NCBI RefSeq assembly: GCF_024793945.1
Contig: NZ_JANUSD010000001.1
Coordinates: 1-64,000, forward strand
Direction of reading: 5' to 3'
Length of the DNA stretch: 64,000 nucleotides
From: Emticicia fluvialis
GTDB taxonomy: Bacteria > Bacteroidota > Bacteroidia > Cytophagales > Spirosomataceae
The position numbers were made by a program, and so were the translations under genes. Under the pieces are notes generated by a model. The model ran no database searches. It had not been told where the DNA came from and saw only the letters and a program-made list of their open reading frames with translations. This document shows, in pieces, positions 18,101 to 26,190 of this stretch (the first letter of the stretch is position 1; the number at the start of each line of letters is the position of its first letter).

Positions 18101-18424
18101 CCATCGGTTGGTTGACAGCCCGGCCTGTTTGGTTATTTTATCAAATTTCAGGTTTCCTTTATTGAGGTAAAGCTCTGAGCTTACCTGATTGCCCGTCAGG
18201 AACACATCCATTAAGCCATCATTGTTAAAGTCTCCGATTCCAACCCCACCACCATTATAAAAATTTGTAAATGTAAAAGCATTCAGCGAGTCGTTTGCCT
18301 TCAGTGAATTAACAAAATCAACGCCTGTTTCTGTTACAGCCAGTTTATTGAACAGCCTGGCGTTTTTTTTTTTGCACCCGGAGATAAATAATAGTAAAAG
18401 TAAAAATAATAGGGATGGTTTCAT
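15128..18424 (-). CDS. giant FG-GAP/VCBS-repeat lipoprotein with ASPIC/UnbV domain (CRTAC1-like)
   Basis: 1098 residues. ATG 18424 gives a lipoprotein signal peptide (LLLLFISGC, Cys17); the frame is open a further 20 codons. About fourteen Ca-binding loops of the form DxNxDGxxD are visible, such as DFNNDGLMD, DINNDGWDD, DLDNDGDLD, DINQDGYTD and DFNQDGHQD, consistent with two beta-propellers. Between them (about 530-615) is an ASPIC/UnbV domain (GIGTRINAW ... MPRNIVVGLG). It is divergent from susC1, and two operator palindromes lie between the two genes, so it is probably induced with the glycan system. A surface or periplasmic glycan-binding role is an inference; no member I know of has a proven function in glycan uptake. 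Confidence 0.87.
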   Translation of the reverse strand: MKPSLLFLLLLLFISGCKKKNARLFNKLAVTETGVDFVNSLKANDSLNAFTFTNFYNGGGVGIGDFNNDGLMDVFLTGNQVSSELYLNKGNLKFDKITKQAGLSTNRWCNGVSIIDINNDGWDDIYISVAYHPSMADTHNLLFINQKTSAPTFKEAAAAYGLDYAGYTTQTAFLDYDGDGDLDAFLLNTSPDTQNPSYLRPAINDGSHPSASKLFKNDGTTDGHPVFRDVSAEAGIIYEGLGLGVVVSDYNNDGRPDIYCSNDFLSSDALYLNKGNGQFENVIKTAMPHTALSGMGIDAADINQDGKVDIFQLDMLPEDNARQKQMLGKPDYDKKEMSIHAPYNYELQYMRNMLQINVGNAGGIPQFSENGLLAGVAKTDWSWSTLLCDLDNDGRKDIFITNGYRKNVTDLDFISYYRNKDMFGSNKSRVENRKKLMEMVPEIPLKNYAYRNRNNLDFENVSESWGLDELSYANGAAYADLDNDGDLDLIVNNVDSEASVFRNNSDKQNSSLTINLKGDANNKAGIGTRINAWIGHEVLLFENYPVRGYLSSMPRNIVVGLGKKKKIDSLMITWPDGKVQRKYGIDSTTTTITLKYEDATNGKPSPLIAEKLFETTDHAPDFEHKDFTYIDFNQTATLHKMLSKPGPAVAKADINGDGLEDLAIGGALYGSETQVFVQNKDGKFSRIQEIPTSRLMEVGAIHFFDADNDGDQDLIFAGGSCERPLDIAEAYRPQLWLNDGRGNFKNTADFPLLHVSSRTITTLDIDNDHDLDIFIGGRVSPNQYPVAPPSYILRNDKGKFTDATAQVAPYLSKLGMVCDAAAIDINQDGYTDLVVVGEWMPLTTLINKRGQFTHTQKAGTEGWWNTIATTDLNHDGLIDLVLGNEGLNSFYKATPQHPVVLLAKDFDNNGRIDPVMGQYVNNQLVPVHPRDNLNLQINSFRKRYTNFKDYSGVLFDDLFSETDKKGAIEKQAYELRSCIGINTGKGGFSLTQLPWQAQQSPVFSILSEDFNQDGHQDILLAGNFFANEAHQGRQDASKGALLLGNGKGGFQPVDFDQSGLNFQGDTRKCVFFKKTGVMQVFANAGKVQSYQLQKKAHP

Positions 18425-18543
18425 GATTGATTTATAGAAATTGATTGTGATTTTAATTAAATATTTCAAGAACTGCACGTGCAATTGTTAAAAAAGTACT
18501 AGTTAATAAAAAAAAAATCATACTTAGTTTTTTTTATCGTTTT

Positions 18544-18590
18544 TATGTGTACATTTGACACATATTTGATTTGTGTGTATTTGACACATA
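18544..18590. promoter_or_regulatory. tandem AraR-like operators between CRTAC1-like gene and susC1
   Basis: Two copies of the shared palindrome lie 26 bases apart. The first is ATGTGT-N7-ACACAT (18545-18563; outer T/A pair at 18544 and 18564). The second is TTGTGT-N7-ACACAT (18571-18589). The right halves are identical over TTTGACACATA. A -7-like box TACATTTG (18550-18557) lies inside the first copy, so binding should block the susC1 promoter. The rest of 18425-18654 is A/T-rich and includes a small palindrome, TGCACGTGCA (18474-18483), in the leader of the lipoprotein gene. Confidence 0.7.
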
Positions 18591-18654
18591 TCAAAATTAT
18601 ATAAAAAAACCTTATAAAACTTCTATTTGTACAATTTATTTTAACTCTTAAAAA

Positions 18655-21600
18655 ATGAAGGTAAACAATTACAAACCGACCATCCAGCGAGGTTTATCAC
18701 GCAAGTCGATAAGGCTGTTGCTGTTTTTCTTAATGTCTTTATTTTCGGTTGGCTCACTGATGGCTCAGGTCAGAGGGGTAGTCAAAAACGAAAATGGCGA
18801 GGCATTTCAAGGAGTAAATGTTGTGATTAAGGGCGAAACCAAAGGAACAGTAACTGATGCTGCCGGCCGTTACGAAATTAAGGCTTCCAGCGAGTCTGTT
18901 CTGATATTTAGTTTCCTGGGGTATAAACCTGCTGAAATTAGAGTTGGTAATCAGAGGGAAATTAACGTAACCCTGGATGTAGATGCCGGTCTGATGGAAG
19001 AAATCGTGGTAGTTGGATATGGTACACAGAAGAAATCGTCACTGACGGGTGCAGTGTCATCCATCACCAACAAAGAGCTGGCCACGCAACCGGTTATCAG
19101 CGCCACGCAGGCCATGCAGGGCCGGGTGGCAGGGGTATCTATTGTTAATAATAGCAGCCCCGGAGCTGAGCCAACCGTTCGTATCAGAGGGGTAGGGTCC
19201 ATCAGCTTGAACCCTAATCCGCTTTATGTAATTGACGGGGTGCCTGCCGGGGGCTTAAATACCATTGCACCCAACGATATTGAATCAATTGAAGTTTTAA
19301 AAGATGCCAGCGCTTCTGCCATTTATGGTTCAAGAGCGGCCAATGGCGTTGTTTTGATAACCACCAAAAAAGGAAAGGCCGGTAAACTTACCATCAGCCT
19401 TGACTCTTACGTGGGTACGCAATCTGCCTGGAAAACCCTGGACCTGCTGAACAGCGAGCAGTATATCAAATATGGTACAGCTTTATTGACTGCTTCAGGT
19501 CAACCTGTTCCTGGTCGTTTTTCGGCCATGAACACCCCAATTTATGAGGGTGCCACTACCACATTTGCCCAAACCCAGACCAACTGGCAGGATGTAATGT
19601 TTAAAAATGGCCCTATTCATAACAACCAGCTTTCATTGGCAGGCGGAACCGAGAAATCGAAGTTTTACCTTTCGCTGGGTAATTTCAAGCAGGAGGGTAT
19701 CCTGCCATTTACTGAATATGGTCGCCAGAGCATCCGGTTAAACTCAGACCATAGCATTTCTAAATACATATCAATCGGGCAGACCATGATGGTGACGCAA
19801 GACAAACGCATTGCCGAAAGAGATGCCGGTGGCCGGAGCATGGTAATGAACATTATGCGTATGGTGCCTTACTGGCCTGTAAGCGACCCGACTAAACTGG
19901 GTGGTTACAGTACTACTGCACAGGGGCTTGATGCTACCGACCCTGAAAACCCGATGCGTATTGCCGTACAGGAGCAAAAAGACCAGATAGACCGCTCTTT
20001 TAAAATTCTGGGTACAGTATATGCCGAAGTGAAATTTACTAACTGGCTGCGTTACAAATTTACCATGGGTGGCGACTACTCAAGCTCTATTTTCAACGGG
20101 TTTGTACCCATTTACAATGACGGTAACCGTAGCCGCCAGACAGCAGAGCTTACCCAGAACAGAGGGCAGTATTTTTCTACCATACTTACTAATCAGCTAA
20201 CTTTCGATAAAACCTTCGGAAAGCATTATGTAAACGCTACCGCGGTGCTTGAAAGACAAGACGCTACCTTCAAGTCTATCAACCTGACAGGCCAGAGACC
20301 CGACAATAACATTAAAGAGATACAAGGCGCAGCCAATGTCAATGGTAACACCTCAAGTTCTGAAAACACCTTGTTGTCTTATGTGGGTCGTTTAAACTAT
20401 GAGTACAACAGCAAATACCTTTTGAGTGCAACGGTACGCCGCGACGGCTCATCAAAATTTGCACCGGGTAACAAGTGGGGTACGTTCCCTTCGGTTTCAC
20501 TGGGTTGGAGAATCAGCGAAGAAGCTTTCATGAAAGACATCGTAGCTATTAACGAACTGAAACTGAGAGGAAGTGTGGGTGTAACGGGTTATAACTCAAT
20601 AGGAGACTATGACTGGCAACCGTTGATTTCAGCCAATAATACTAATTATTCGTTCGGTAATGCTTCACAGTTAGGTTCTTATTTCAACAGCCTGGGTAAC
20701 ACCGGCCTGAGCTGGGAAGAAACAACCATGAAAAACCTGGGTTTAGACCTTTCGTTGTTCAGCAACAAGGTAAGTATCTCAACCGAGATATACTCACGTA
20801 AAACAGATGGTCTATTGCTTCGTGTGCCTCTGCCAGACTCAGAAGGATATTCTAACAGCCCATTGGCCAACGTAGGTAGCATGGAAAACAGAGGTTTTGA
20901 GCTTTCTCTGGGTTATCATATTGATAAAAAAGACTTCAAGTCAACCATTACAGGAACTTTTGACCTGGTAAGAAACAAAGTATTAAGCCTAGATACGCCA
21001 AATGCTACTATTAATGCAGGTAACAATGCCGATTTTGGTGGATTTGACATCACCCGAACAGAAGCAGGGAGTTCGTTACAGTCGTTCTACGGCTGGCAGG
21101 TAGAAAAAATCTTCCAGAATGAAGGCGAAATAGCGGCGGCCAACGGTGCAGACGGCAACTCAGGCACTCCGTATCAGAACGAGGCCACCAAGCCCGGCGA
21201 TATCAAGTTCAGAGATTTGAACAACGACGGTAAGATTGATGCCAATGACAGAACCTATCTGGGCAGCTACCTGCCTAAATTCTCTTATGGTCTTAACTAC
21301 TCAGGAACCTACAAAAACTTCGATTTCTCATTGTTCTTCCAGGGTGTGCAAGGCAATAAAATCTATAATGGAACCAAGGTGATTGGTCAGGGTATGTTAA
21401 GACTATTCAATGCCACTACTGATGTGCTAAATGCCTGGACACCATCTAACACCAACACAGATGTGCCAAGAGCCGTTAGCGGTGACCCTAACCAGAATGC
21501 AAGAACTTCTGACAGATTTATTGAAGATGGATCGTACCTGCGCCTGAAAAACCTGACCGTAGGTTATACCATACCATCAGACAAAATTTCTAAGCTGACC

Positions 21601-21786
21601 AATAATGTGCTTACCAGAGCCAGAATTTATTTTACCAGCCAGAACCTGCTCACTTTTACCAAGTATAGCGGCTATGACCCTGAGATTGCCTCAAGAAACG
21701 GTAACCTGCTTACCAATGGGGTAGACTACGGCATGTACCCTCAGGCGCGCACGCTTACTATTGGTTTAAACCTTGGTTTTAATTAA
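18655..21786 (+). CDS. susC: SusC/RagA-type TonB-dependent glycan transporter (SusC1)
   Basis: A 1043-residue outer-membrane TonB-dependent transporter. Signal peptide to about residue 38 (ending SLMAQ), then a carboxypeptidase-like regulatory domain (RGVVKNENGEAFQGVNVVIK), TonB box and SusC signature (EEIVVVGYGTQKKSSLTGAV), plug domain (VRIRGVGSISLNPNPLYVID, VLKDASASAIYGSRAANGVV), and a beta-barrel ending in an aromatic strand (LTIGLNLGFN). It imports oligosaccharides across the outer membrane with the SusD1 lid protein encoded 33 bases downstream. The operators upstream tie it to the arabinose regulon. It has the same length as SusC2 but is clearly divergent in sequence. Confidence 0.95.
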   Translation: MKVNNYKPTIQRGLSRKSIRLLLFFLMSLFSVGSLMAQVRGVVKNENGEAFQGVNVVIKGETKGTVTDAAGRYEIKASSESVLIFSFLGYKPAEIRVGNQREINVTLDVDAGLMEEIVVVGYGTQKKSSLTGAVSSITNKELATQPVISATQAMQGRVAGVSIVNNSSPGAEPTVRIRGVGSISLNPNPLYVIDGVPAGGLNTIAPNDIESIEVLKDASASAIYGSRAANGVVLITTKKGKAGKLTISLDSYVGTQSAWKTLDLLNSEQYIKYGTALLTASGQPVPGRFSAMNTPIYEGATTTFAQTQTNWQDVMFKNGPIHNNQLSLAGGTEKSKFYLSLGNFKQEGILPFTEYGRQSIRLNSDHSISKYISIGQTMMVTQDKRIAERDAGGRSMVMNIMRMVPYWPVSDPTKLGGYSTTAQGLDATDPENPMRIAVQEQKDQIDRSFKILGTVYAEVKFTNWLRYKFTMGGDYSSSIFNGFVPIYNDGNRSRQTAELTQNRGQYFSTILTNQLTFDKTFGKHYVNATAVLERQDATFKSINLTGQRPDNNIKEIQGAANVNGNTSSSENTLLSYVGRLNYEYNSKYLLSATVRRDGSSKFAPGNKWGTFPSVSLGWRISEEAFMKDIVAINELKLRGSVGVTGYNSIGDYDWQPLISANNTNYSFGNASQLGSYFNSLGNTGLSWEETTMKNLGLDLSLFSNKVSISTEIYSRKTDGLLLRVPLPDSEGYSNSPLANVGSMENRGFELSLGYHIDKKDFKSTITGTFDLVRNKVLSLDTPNATINAGNNADFGGFDITRTEAGSSLQSFYGWQVEKIFQNEGEIAAANGADGNSGTPYQNEATKPGDIKFRDLNNDGKIDANDRTYLGSYLPKFSYGLNYSGTYKNFDFSLFFQGVQGNKIYNGTKVIGQGMLRLFNATTDVLNAWTPSNTNTDVPRAVSGDPNQNARTSDRFIEDGSYLRLKNLTVGYTIPSDKISKLTNNVLTRARIYFTSQNLLTFTKYSGYDPEIASRNGNLLTNGVDYGMYPQARTLTIGLNLGFN

Positions 21787-21819
21787 GAAATTGCCAAAAA
21801 AGATTTAAAATACTTCGAA

Positions 21820-23370
21820 ATGAAAAAAACAGTATTGTTATCAGGTTTATTAGGCCTGGCCACCGTGATGAGTTGTAATGACTCTGTTTTGGACAAGGTA
21901 AATCCGAACGGTGTAACTTTTGAGACATATTTTACGAACGATAATGAGTTGGTAGCTGGTGTGAATGGCGCTTATGCCATTATTCAGGGTTTTGGCCTTG
22001 CAGCCCGTGAGTGGTTCTTTGTTCATGACCTGAGAGGCGATGAAATGGCCACAGGTGGCGGGCAGCTTGAAACCCCCCGTAACCAGTTACTTATTGGGGT
22101 GAACGACCCCGCCAACTCTGTTGCTAATTCAGTATGGACAGGTTGGTTCAGAACCATCCACCGTGCCAATGTGGTGCTTGAGAGCGCCAATAAAACCACG
22201 GGGGCGTCTTTCTCTACTGCCATAAAAAACCGTGTAACCGGCGAGGCGAAGTTTTTGCGCGCCTGGGCTTATTATGAACTGGCCACCCTATGGGGCGGTG
22301 TGCCACTTTATACTGAATACGTTAAGTCTGTTGAGGGCGCCAAGGCCAGATCAAGCCAGCAAGATGTGTACAAACAGGTAATTGATGACCTTAAAGCCGC
22401 CGAAGGCCTCCTACCTGCTACTTACACAGCCAGTGAATATGGCCGTGCCACCAAAGGTGCCGCACAGGTATTGCTTGCCCGTACTTACCTGCAACTGGGC
22501 GACTACACCAGCGCTAAAGCCGAACTTGAAAAAGTAGTGAGCTCCGGCCTTTACAAGCTGGTTGATAACTACCTTGACCTGACTAACGAGGAAGGTGAGT
22601 TTAACTCAGAATCCATCTTCGAAGTCGTGTTTTCGCCGTCTAATGGTGCCTTTAACTGGAGTGGCCCGGATGGCGACGGAACCAGTGCTCAGGAAGAAAC
22701 CATCAGAACACAGGAGTATTCGCCTATTGGCTGGAGAAACCTGATACCGTCTGACAAAATGATTAACAGCTATGAAAGCACAGTTAAGGGTGATGCCAAA
22801 AACGACCCGCGCTTTGATATGTCTTTCTGGAAGGCCGGAGATAAATTCAATAACGGTAACGATGTAATGAAAGACGAAAATGTGCAGGGTAATTCGTCAA
22901 AGTTAAACGGACAAACGCTTAAAATCAGCTGGAGAAAATACTCAGTGCTTTATAAGTCAAATTCAGGATTCACCACCAGCGGCATCAACATGAGAATTAT
23001 GCGCTATGCAGATGTATTGCTGATGCTGGCCGAATGTGAGAACGAATTGGGTAATTCGGCAAGAGCGATTCAGCTGATGAATCAGGTACGTGCCAGAGCA
23101 TCGGTAAATATGCCTCCGTATCCAACAGCCAATTATCCTGTCGCTTCAAAAGCACAGGTATTTGCAGCTTTGCAGCATGAGCGCCACGTAGAGCTGGCTG
23201 CCGAGCAGGTGCGTAACTTTGATATTATCAGATGGCGGAAAAACAAAAAGGCTACCGCAGAGCCTATACCTTATTTTGTAGCAAGCAAGCATGAATTACT
23301 GCCACTGCCACAAACAGAAATTGATAATAATCCGAAGATTGATCCTAAAGACCAGAATCCGGGATATTAA
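21820..23370 (+). CDS. susD: SusD/RagB-type surface glycan-binding lipoprotein (SusD1)
   Basis: 516 residues with a lipoprotein signal (LLGLATVMSC, Cys19). Family features: the N-terminal helix with AGVNGAYAIIQGF, WTGWFRTIHRANVVLESA, FLRAWAYYELATLWGGVPLYTE, TPR-like GAAQVLLARTYLQLGDYTSA, and the C-terminal MRIMRYADVLLMLAECENELG ... LAAEQVRNFDIIRWRKNK and PLPQTEIDNNPKI. It sits as the lid on SusC1 and captures the oligosaccharide. A strong hairpin after the gene ends the two-gene operon. No SusE/F-like gene follows. Confidence 0.95.
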   Translation: MKKTVLLSGLLGLATVMSCNDSVLDKVNPNGVTFETYFTNDNELVAGVNGAYAIIQGFGLAAREWFFVHDLRGDEMATGGGQLETPRNQLLIGVNDPANSVANSVWTGWFRTIHRANVVLESANKTTGASFSTAIKNRVTGEAKFLRAWAYYELATLWGGVPLYTEYVKSVEGAKARSSQQDVYKQVIDDLKAAEGLLPATYTASEYGRATKGAAQVLLARTYLQLGDYTSAKAELEKVVSSGLYKLVDNYLDLTNEEGEFNSESIFEVVFSPSNGAFNWSGPDGDGTSAQEETIRTQEYSPIGWRNLIPSDKMINSYESTVKGDAKNDPRFDMSFWKAGDKFNNGNDVMKDENVQGNSSKLNGQTLKISWRKYSVLYKSNSGFTTSGINMRIMRYADVLLMLAECENELGNSARAIQLMNQVRARASVNMPPYPTANYPVASKAQVFAALQHERHVELAAEQVRNFDIIRWRKNKKATAEPIPYFVASKHELLPLPQTEIDNNPKIDPKDQNPGY

Positions 23371-23382
23371 TGCAAAGCCTGA

Positions 23383-23410
23383 GAATAGACCGTTGAAAGG
23401 CGGTCTATTC
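23383..23410 (+). terminator. hairpin terminator after susD1
   Basis: A perfect 10-bp stem GAATAGACCG (23383-23392) and CGGTCTATTC (23401-23410) with an 8-base loop, then TTA. The T-run is short. It separates susCD1 from the next promoter at 23600. Confidence 0.65.
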
Positions 23411-23599
23411 TTACCTGATTAATCTGATAGCCGTGTAAACACTTGGGCGATGCTACCCAAAACAATTTTTGCCTGATTTACAATTATTTAAAGTTTTTCC
23501 GACTCCGTACAAAAAAGCCCTCTTTAGTGAAATGGTAGTGCTGGCAGATGACCAGGCAAAATTAAAAATGTAAAATTAATTCTTTTTTTTCTACAAAAA

Positions 23600-23630
23600 T
23601 TTGGCTGAGCAGTATTAATAAGTATATTTG
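23600..23630 (+). promoter_or_regulatory. promoter of the enzyme operon
   Basis: TTTG (23600-23603), exactly 19 bases, then TATATTTG (23623-23630), a perfect match to TTTG-N19-TAnnTTTG. An operator overlaps the -7 box and the expected start site near 23637, a geometry suited to repression. The leader before the GH95 ATG is about 75 bases. Confidence 0.8.
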
Positions 23631-23647
23631 TGTATAAATGACACATA
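23628..23647. promoter_or_regulatory. AraR-like operator on the enzyme operon promoter
   Basis: TTGTGT-N7-ACACAT with spacer ATAAATG. It shares TGTGT and GACACATA with the operators upstream of susC1, and overlaps the last three bases of the -7 box. Confidence 0.7.
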
Positions 23648-23711
23648 TTCAATCCAGGTAAAAATTACACGTCTGAATCCAGATAATTTCTATTGACTAC
23701 TATCCATTCTA

Positions 23712-26168
23712 ATGAAAAAAAAACTACTCATTATCCTGTTCATTTTCGGAAAAGGAATAGCATCCGGGCAGGTTCCTTTAAAACTTTGGTATAAGCAGCC
23801 ATCCGGCAATACCTGGGAAAACGCACTACCTATTGGTAATGGGCGCCAGGGTGCCATGATATACGGCAATGTGGAGAAAGAAATCATTCAGTTGAACGAA
23901 CATACAGTATGGAGTGGAAGCCCTAACAGAAACGATAACCCACTGGCGCTTGAGAACCTGGCAGAAATAAGAAAGCTGATTTTTGATGGTAAGCACAAGG
24001 AAGCAGAGAATCTGGCCAACAAAGCCATTATTACCAAGAAATCGCACGGACAAAAGTTTGAACCCGTAGGCAGCCTCAACCTTTTGTTTGAGGGGCATGA
24101 AAAATATACAGATTATAACCGCGAACTAGACATCGAAAAGGCCATTGCCAAAACCAGTTATAAGGTAGGCGAGGTGGTCTATACCCGGGAGGCATTTGCT
24201 TCACTGGCCGACAGGGTTATTGTAATGAGAATCTCGGCCAGCAAGGCAGGCCAGTTGTCATTTACGGCCGGGTATTCGTCTCCGCAAAAAAGAAAAACCG
24301 TTGCCACCACCACAAACCGCGAACTAACCATAGCAGGTACAACCAATGACCACGAAACCGTAAAAGGACTGGTTAACTTTAAGGGTATTACCCGTATTCA
24401 GCCGGAGGGGGGGCATCTGACACAAACCGATAGTACCCTGACCTTGACAGGCGCCAATGCGGCGGTTATCTTTATATCAGTTGCTACTAATTTTAATAAT
24501 TATCAGGACATCAGCGGTGACCAGAACAGCCGCGCCGCTGAGTATATGAACAAGGCCAGTAGCAAAACCTATGCCGCCCTGCTCAATGCCCACGTAGCGG
24601 CATATCAGAAATTCTTCAATCGGGTAAAACTCGATTTGGGTACTACGCCTGCCGCTCAGGCGCCTACTAACGAACGCCTGCGCAACTTCAGAAACGTAAA
24701 CGACCCCCACCTGGTAACCCTGTATTATCAGTATGGTCGCTACCTCTTGATATCTTCCTCTCAACCCGGTGGGCAGCCGGCTAATCTGCAGGGTATCTGG
24801 AACCACCGTGTCAACCCACCCTGGGACAGCAAGTACACTATCAATATCAATGCTGAGATGAATTACTGGCCGGCCGAAAAAACAAACCTTTCAGAGCTGC
24901 ATGAGCCGTTTCTGACCATGGTTAAAGAACTGGCAGTAACAGGCCGCGAAACAGCCAGAAGCATGTATGGAGCCAGAGGGTGGATGGCCCATCACAATAC
25001 AGACATCTGGCGGGCCACCGGCGCCATAGACGGGGCTTTCTGGGGTATGTGGACCGCAGGCGGCGGCTGGGTAAGCCAGCATCTGTGGGAGCATTACCTC
25101 TACACCGGCGACAAAACCTTTCTGGCGTCGGTATATCCGGTTCTGAAAGATGCCGCTTTGTTTTATGTTGATTTTCTGGTTGAGCACCCCAAATACAAAT
25201 GGCTGGTGGTGAATCCGGGTAATTCGCCTGAAAACGCTCCGGCTGCCCACGGCGGCTCATCTCTGGATGCCGGCACAACTATGGACAACCAGATAGTAAT
25301 GGATGTACTCAACAACGCCATCAGGGCAGCCGGTTTGTTAAATAAAGACAAGTCGCTGGCAGATACCCTTTTGCAGGTAAGAAGCAGGCTGGCGCCGATG
25401 CAGGTTGGCAGGCATAATCAGTTGCAGGAATGGCTGGACGATGTAGACGACCCCAACGACCATCACCGCCATGTTTCTCATTTGTATGGCTTGTATCCTT
25501 CCAACCAGATTTCGGCTTACCGTACACCCGAATTGTTTGCAGCCTCAAAGAACACACTTATACAAAGGGGCGATGTGTCTACCGGTTGGAGCATGGGCTG
25601 GAAAGTAAACTGGTGGGCCAAATTGCAGGACGGCAACCATGCCTATTCTCTGATTCAGAATCAACTTACACCTTTGGGAACCAATAAAGACGGTGGCGGC
25701 ACTTACAATAATCTGTTTGATGCCCACCCGCCTTTTCAGATAGACGGAAACTTTGGCTGTACCTCAGGCATTACCGAAATGCTGATGCAGAGTTCAGACG
25801 GTGCCGTTCATGTATTGCCTGCCCTGCCGGATGTATGGCAAACGGGCAGTATTGCAGGCCTGCGAACCAGAGGGGGTTTCGAGATTCTAGAAATGAAATG
25901 GGAAAAAGGCAAAATAACCAGGCTAACGGTAAAATCTACCTTAGGTGGCAACCTTCGCTTGCGCCTGCCTAATGATGTGCAATTGGCTGGTGGAAAAAAA
26001 CTTAAACCGGCAGTTGGTGAAAATCCTAATCCATTCTTCGAGGTGGACGATACCCCAAAAGCTATTATTTCCGGGCAATCGACCATCCAGCCGCTGATTC
26101 TGAAAGAGACCAGATTATTTGATATATCCACCCGGAAAGGACAAACCATTGAACTAACCGGATTGTAA
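23712..26168 (+). CDS. GH95 alpha-L-fucosidase/alpha-L-galactosidase
   Basis: An 818-residue secreted GH95 enzyme with a signal peptide ending near GIASGQ. The family pattern is complete: LPIGNGRQGAMIYGNVEKE, QLNEHTVWSGSPNRN, the Asn pair in TININAEMNYWPAEKTNL, the general-acid Glu in GNSPENAP, TMDNQIVMDV, RHVSHLYGLYPSNQIS and the Asp in FQIDGNFGCTSG. GH95 inverts alpha-1,2-L-fucosyl or alpha-L-galactosyl bonds. In a xylan context removal of L-galactose from complex side chains (as in maize glucuronoarabinoxylan) is the most coherent target, but fucosyl-xyloglucan remains possible. First gene of a probable 14-gene operon; promoter and operator lie directly upstream. Confidence 0.93.
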   Translation: MKKKLLIILFIFGKGIASGQVPLKLWYKQPSGNTWENALPIGNGRQGAMIYGNVEKEIIQLNEHTVWSGSPNRNDNPLALENLAEIRKLIFDGKHKEAENLANKAIITKKSHGQKFEPVGSLNLLFEGHEKYTDYNRELDIEKAIAKTSYKVGEVVYTREAFASLADRVIVMRISASKAGQLSFTAGYSSPQKRKTVATTTNRELTIAGTTNDHETVKGLVNFKGITRIQPEGGHLTQTDSTLTLTGANAAVIFISVATNFNNYQDISGDQNSRAAEYMNKASSKTYAALLNAHVAAYQKFFNRVKLDLGTTPAAQAPTNERLRNFRNVNDPHLVTLYYQYGRYLLISSSQPGGQPANLQGIWNHRVNPPWDSKYTININAEMNYWPAEKTNLSELHEPFLTMVKELAVTGRETARSMYGARGWMAHHNTDIWRATGAIDGAFWGMWTAGGGWVSQHLWEHYLYTGDKTFLASVYPVLKDAALFYVDFLVEHPKYKWLVVNPGNSPENAPAAHGGSSLDAGTTMDNQIVMDVLNNAIRAAGLLNKDKSLADTLLQVRSRLAPMQVGRHNQLQEWLDDVDDPNDHHRHVSHLYGLYPSNQISAYRTPELFAASKNTLIQRGDVSTGWSMGWKVNWWAKLQDGNHAYSLIQNQLTPLGTNKDGGGTYNNLFDAHPPFQIDGNFGCTSGITEMLMQSSDGAVHVLPALPDVWQTGSIAGLRTRGGFEILEMKWEKGKITRLTVKSTLGGNLRLRLPNDVQLAGGKKLKPAVGENPNPFFEVDDTPKAIISGQSTIQPLILKETRLFDISTRKGQTIELTGL

Positions 26169-26190
26169 ACCAAAATTTAAAATCAAAAAA

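Noticed and set aside
23433..23442. GTGTAAACAC as a seventh operator
   Set aside because: The half-sites are separated by 2 bases instead of 7, and it sits in the susD1 trailer far from the promoter.
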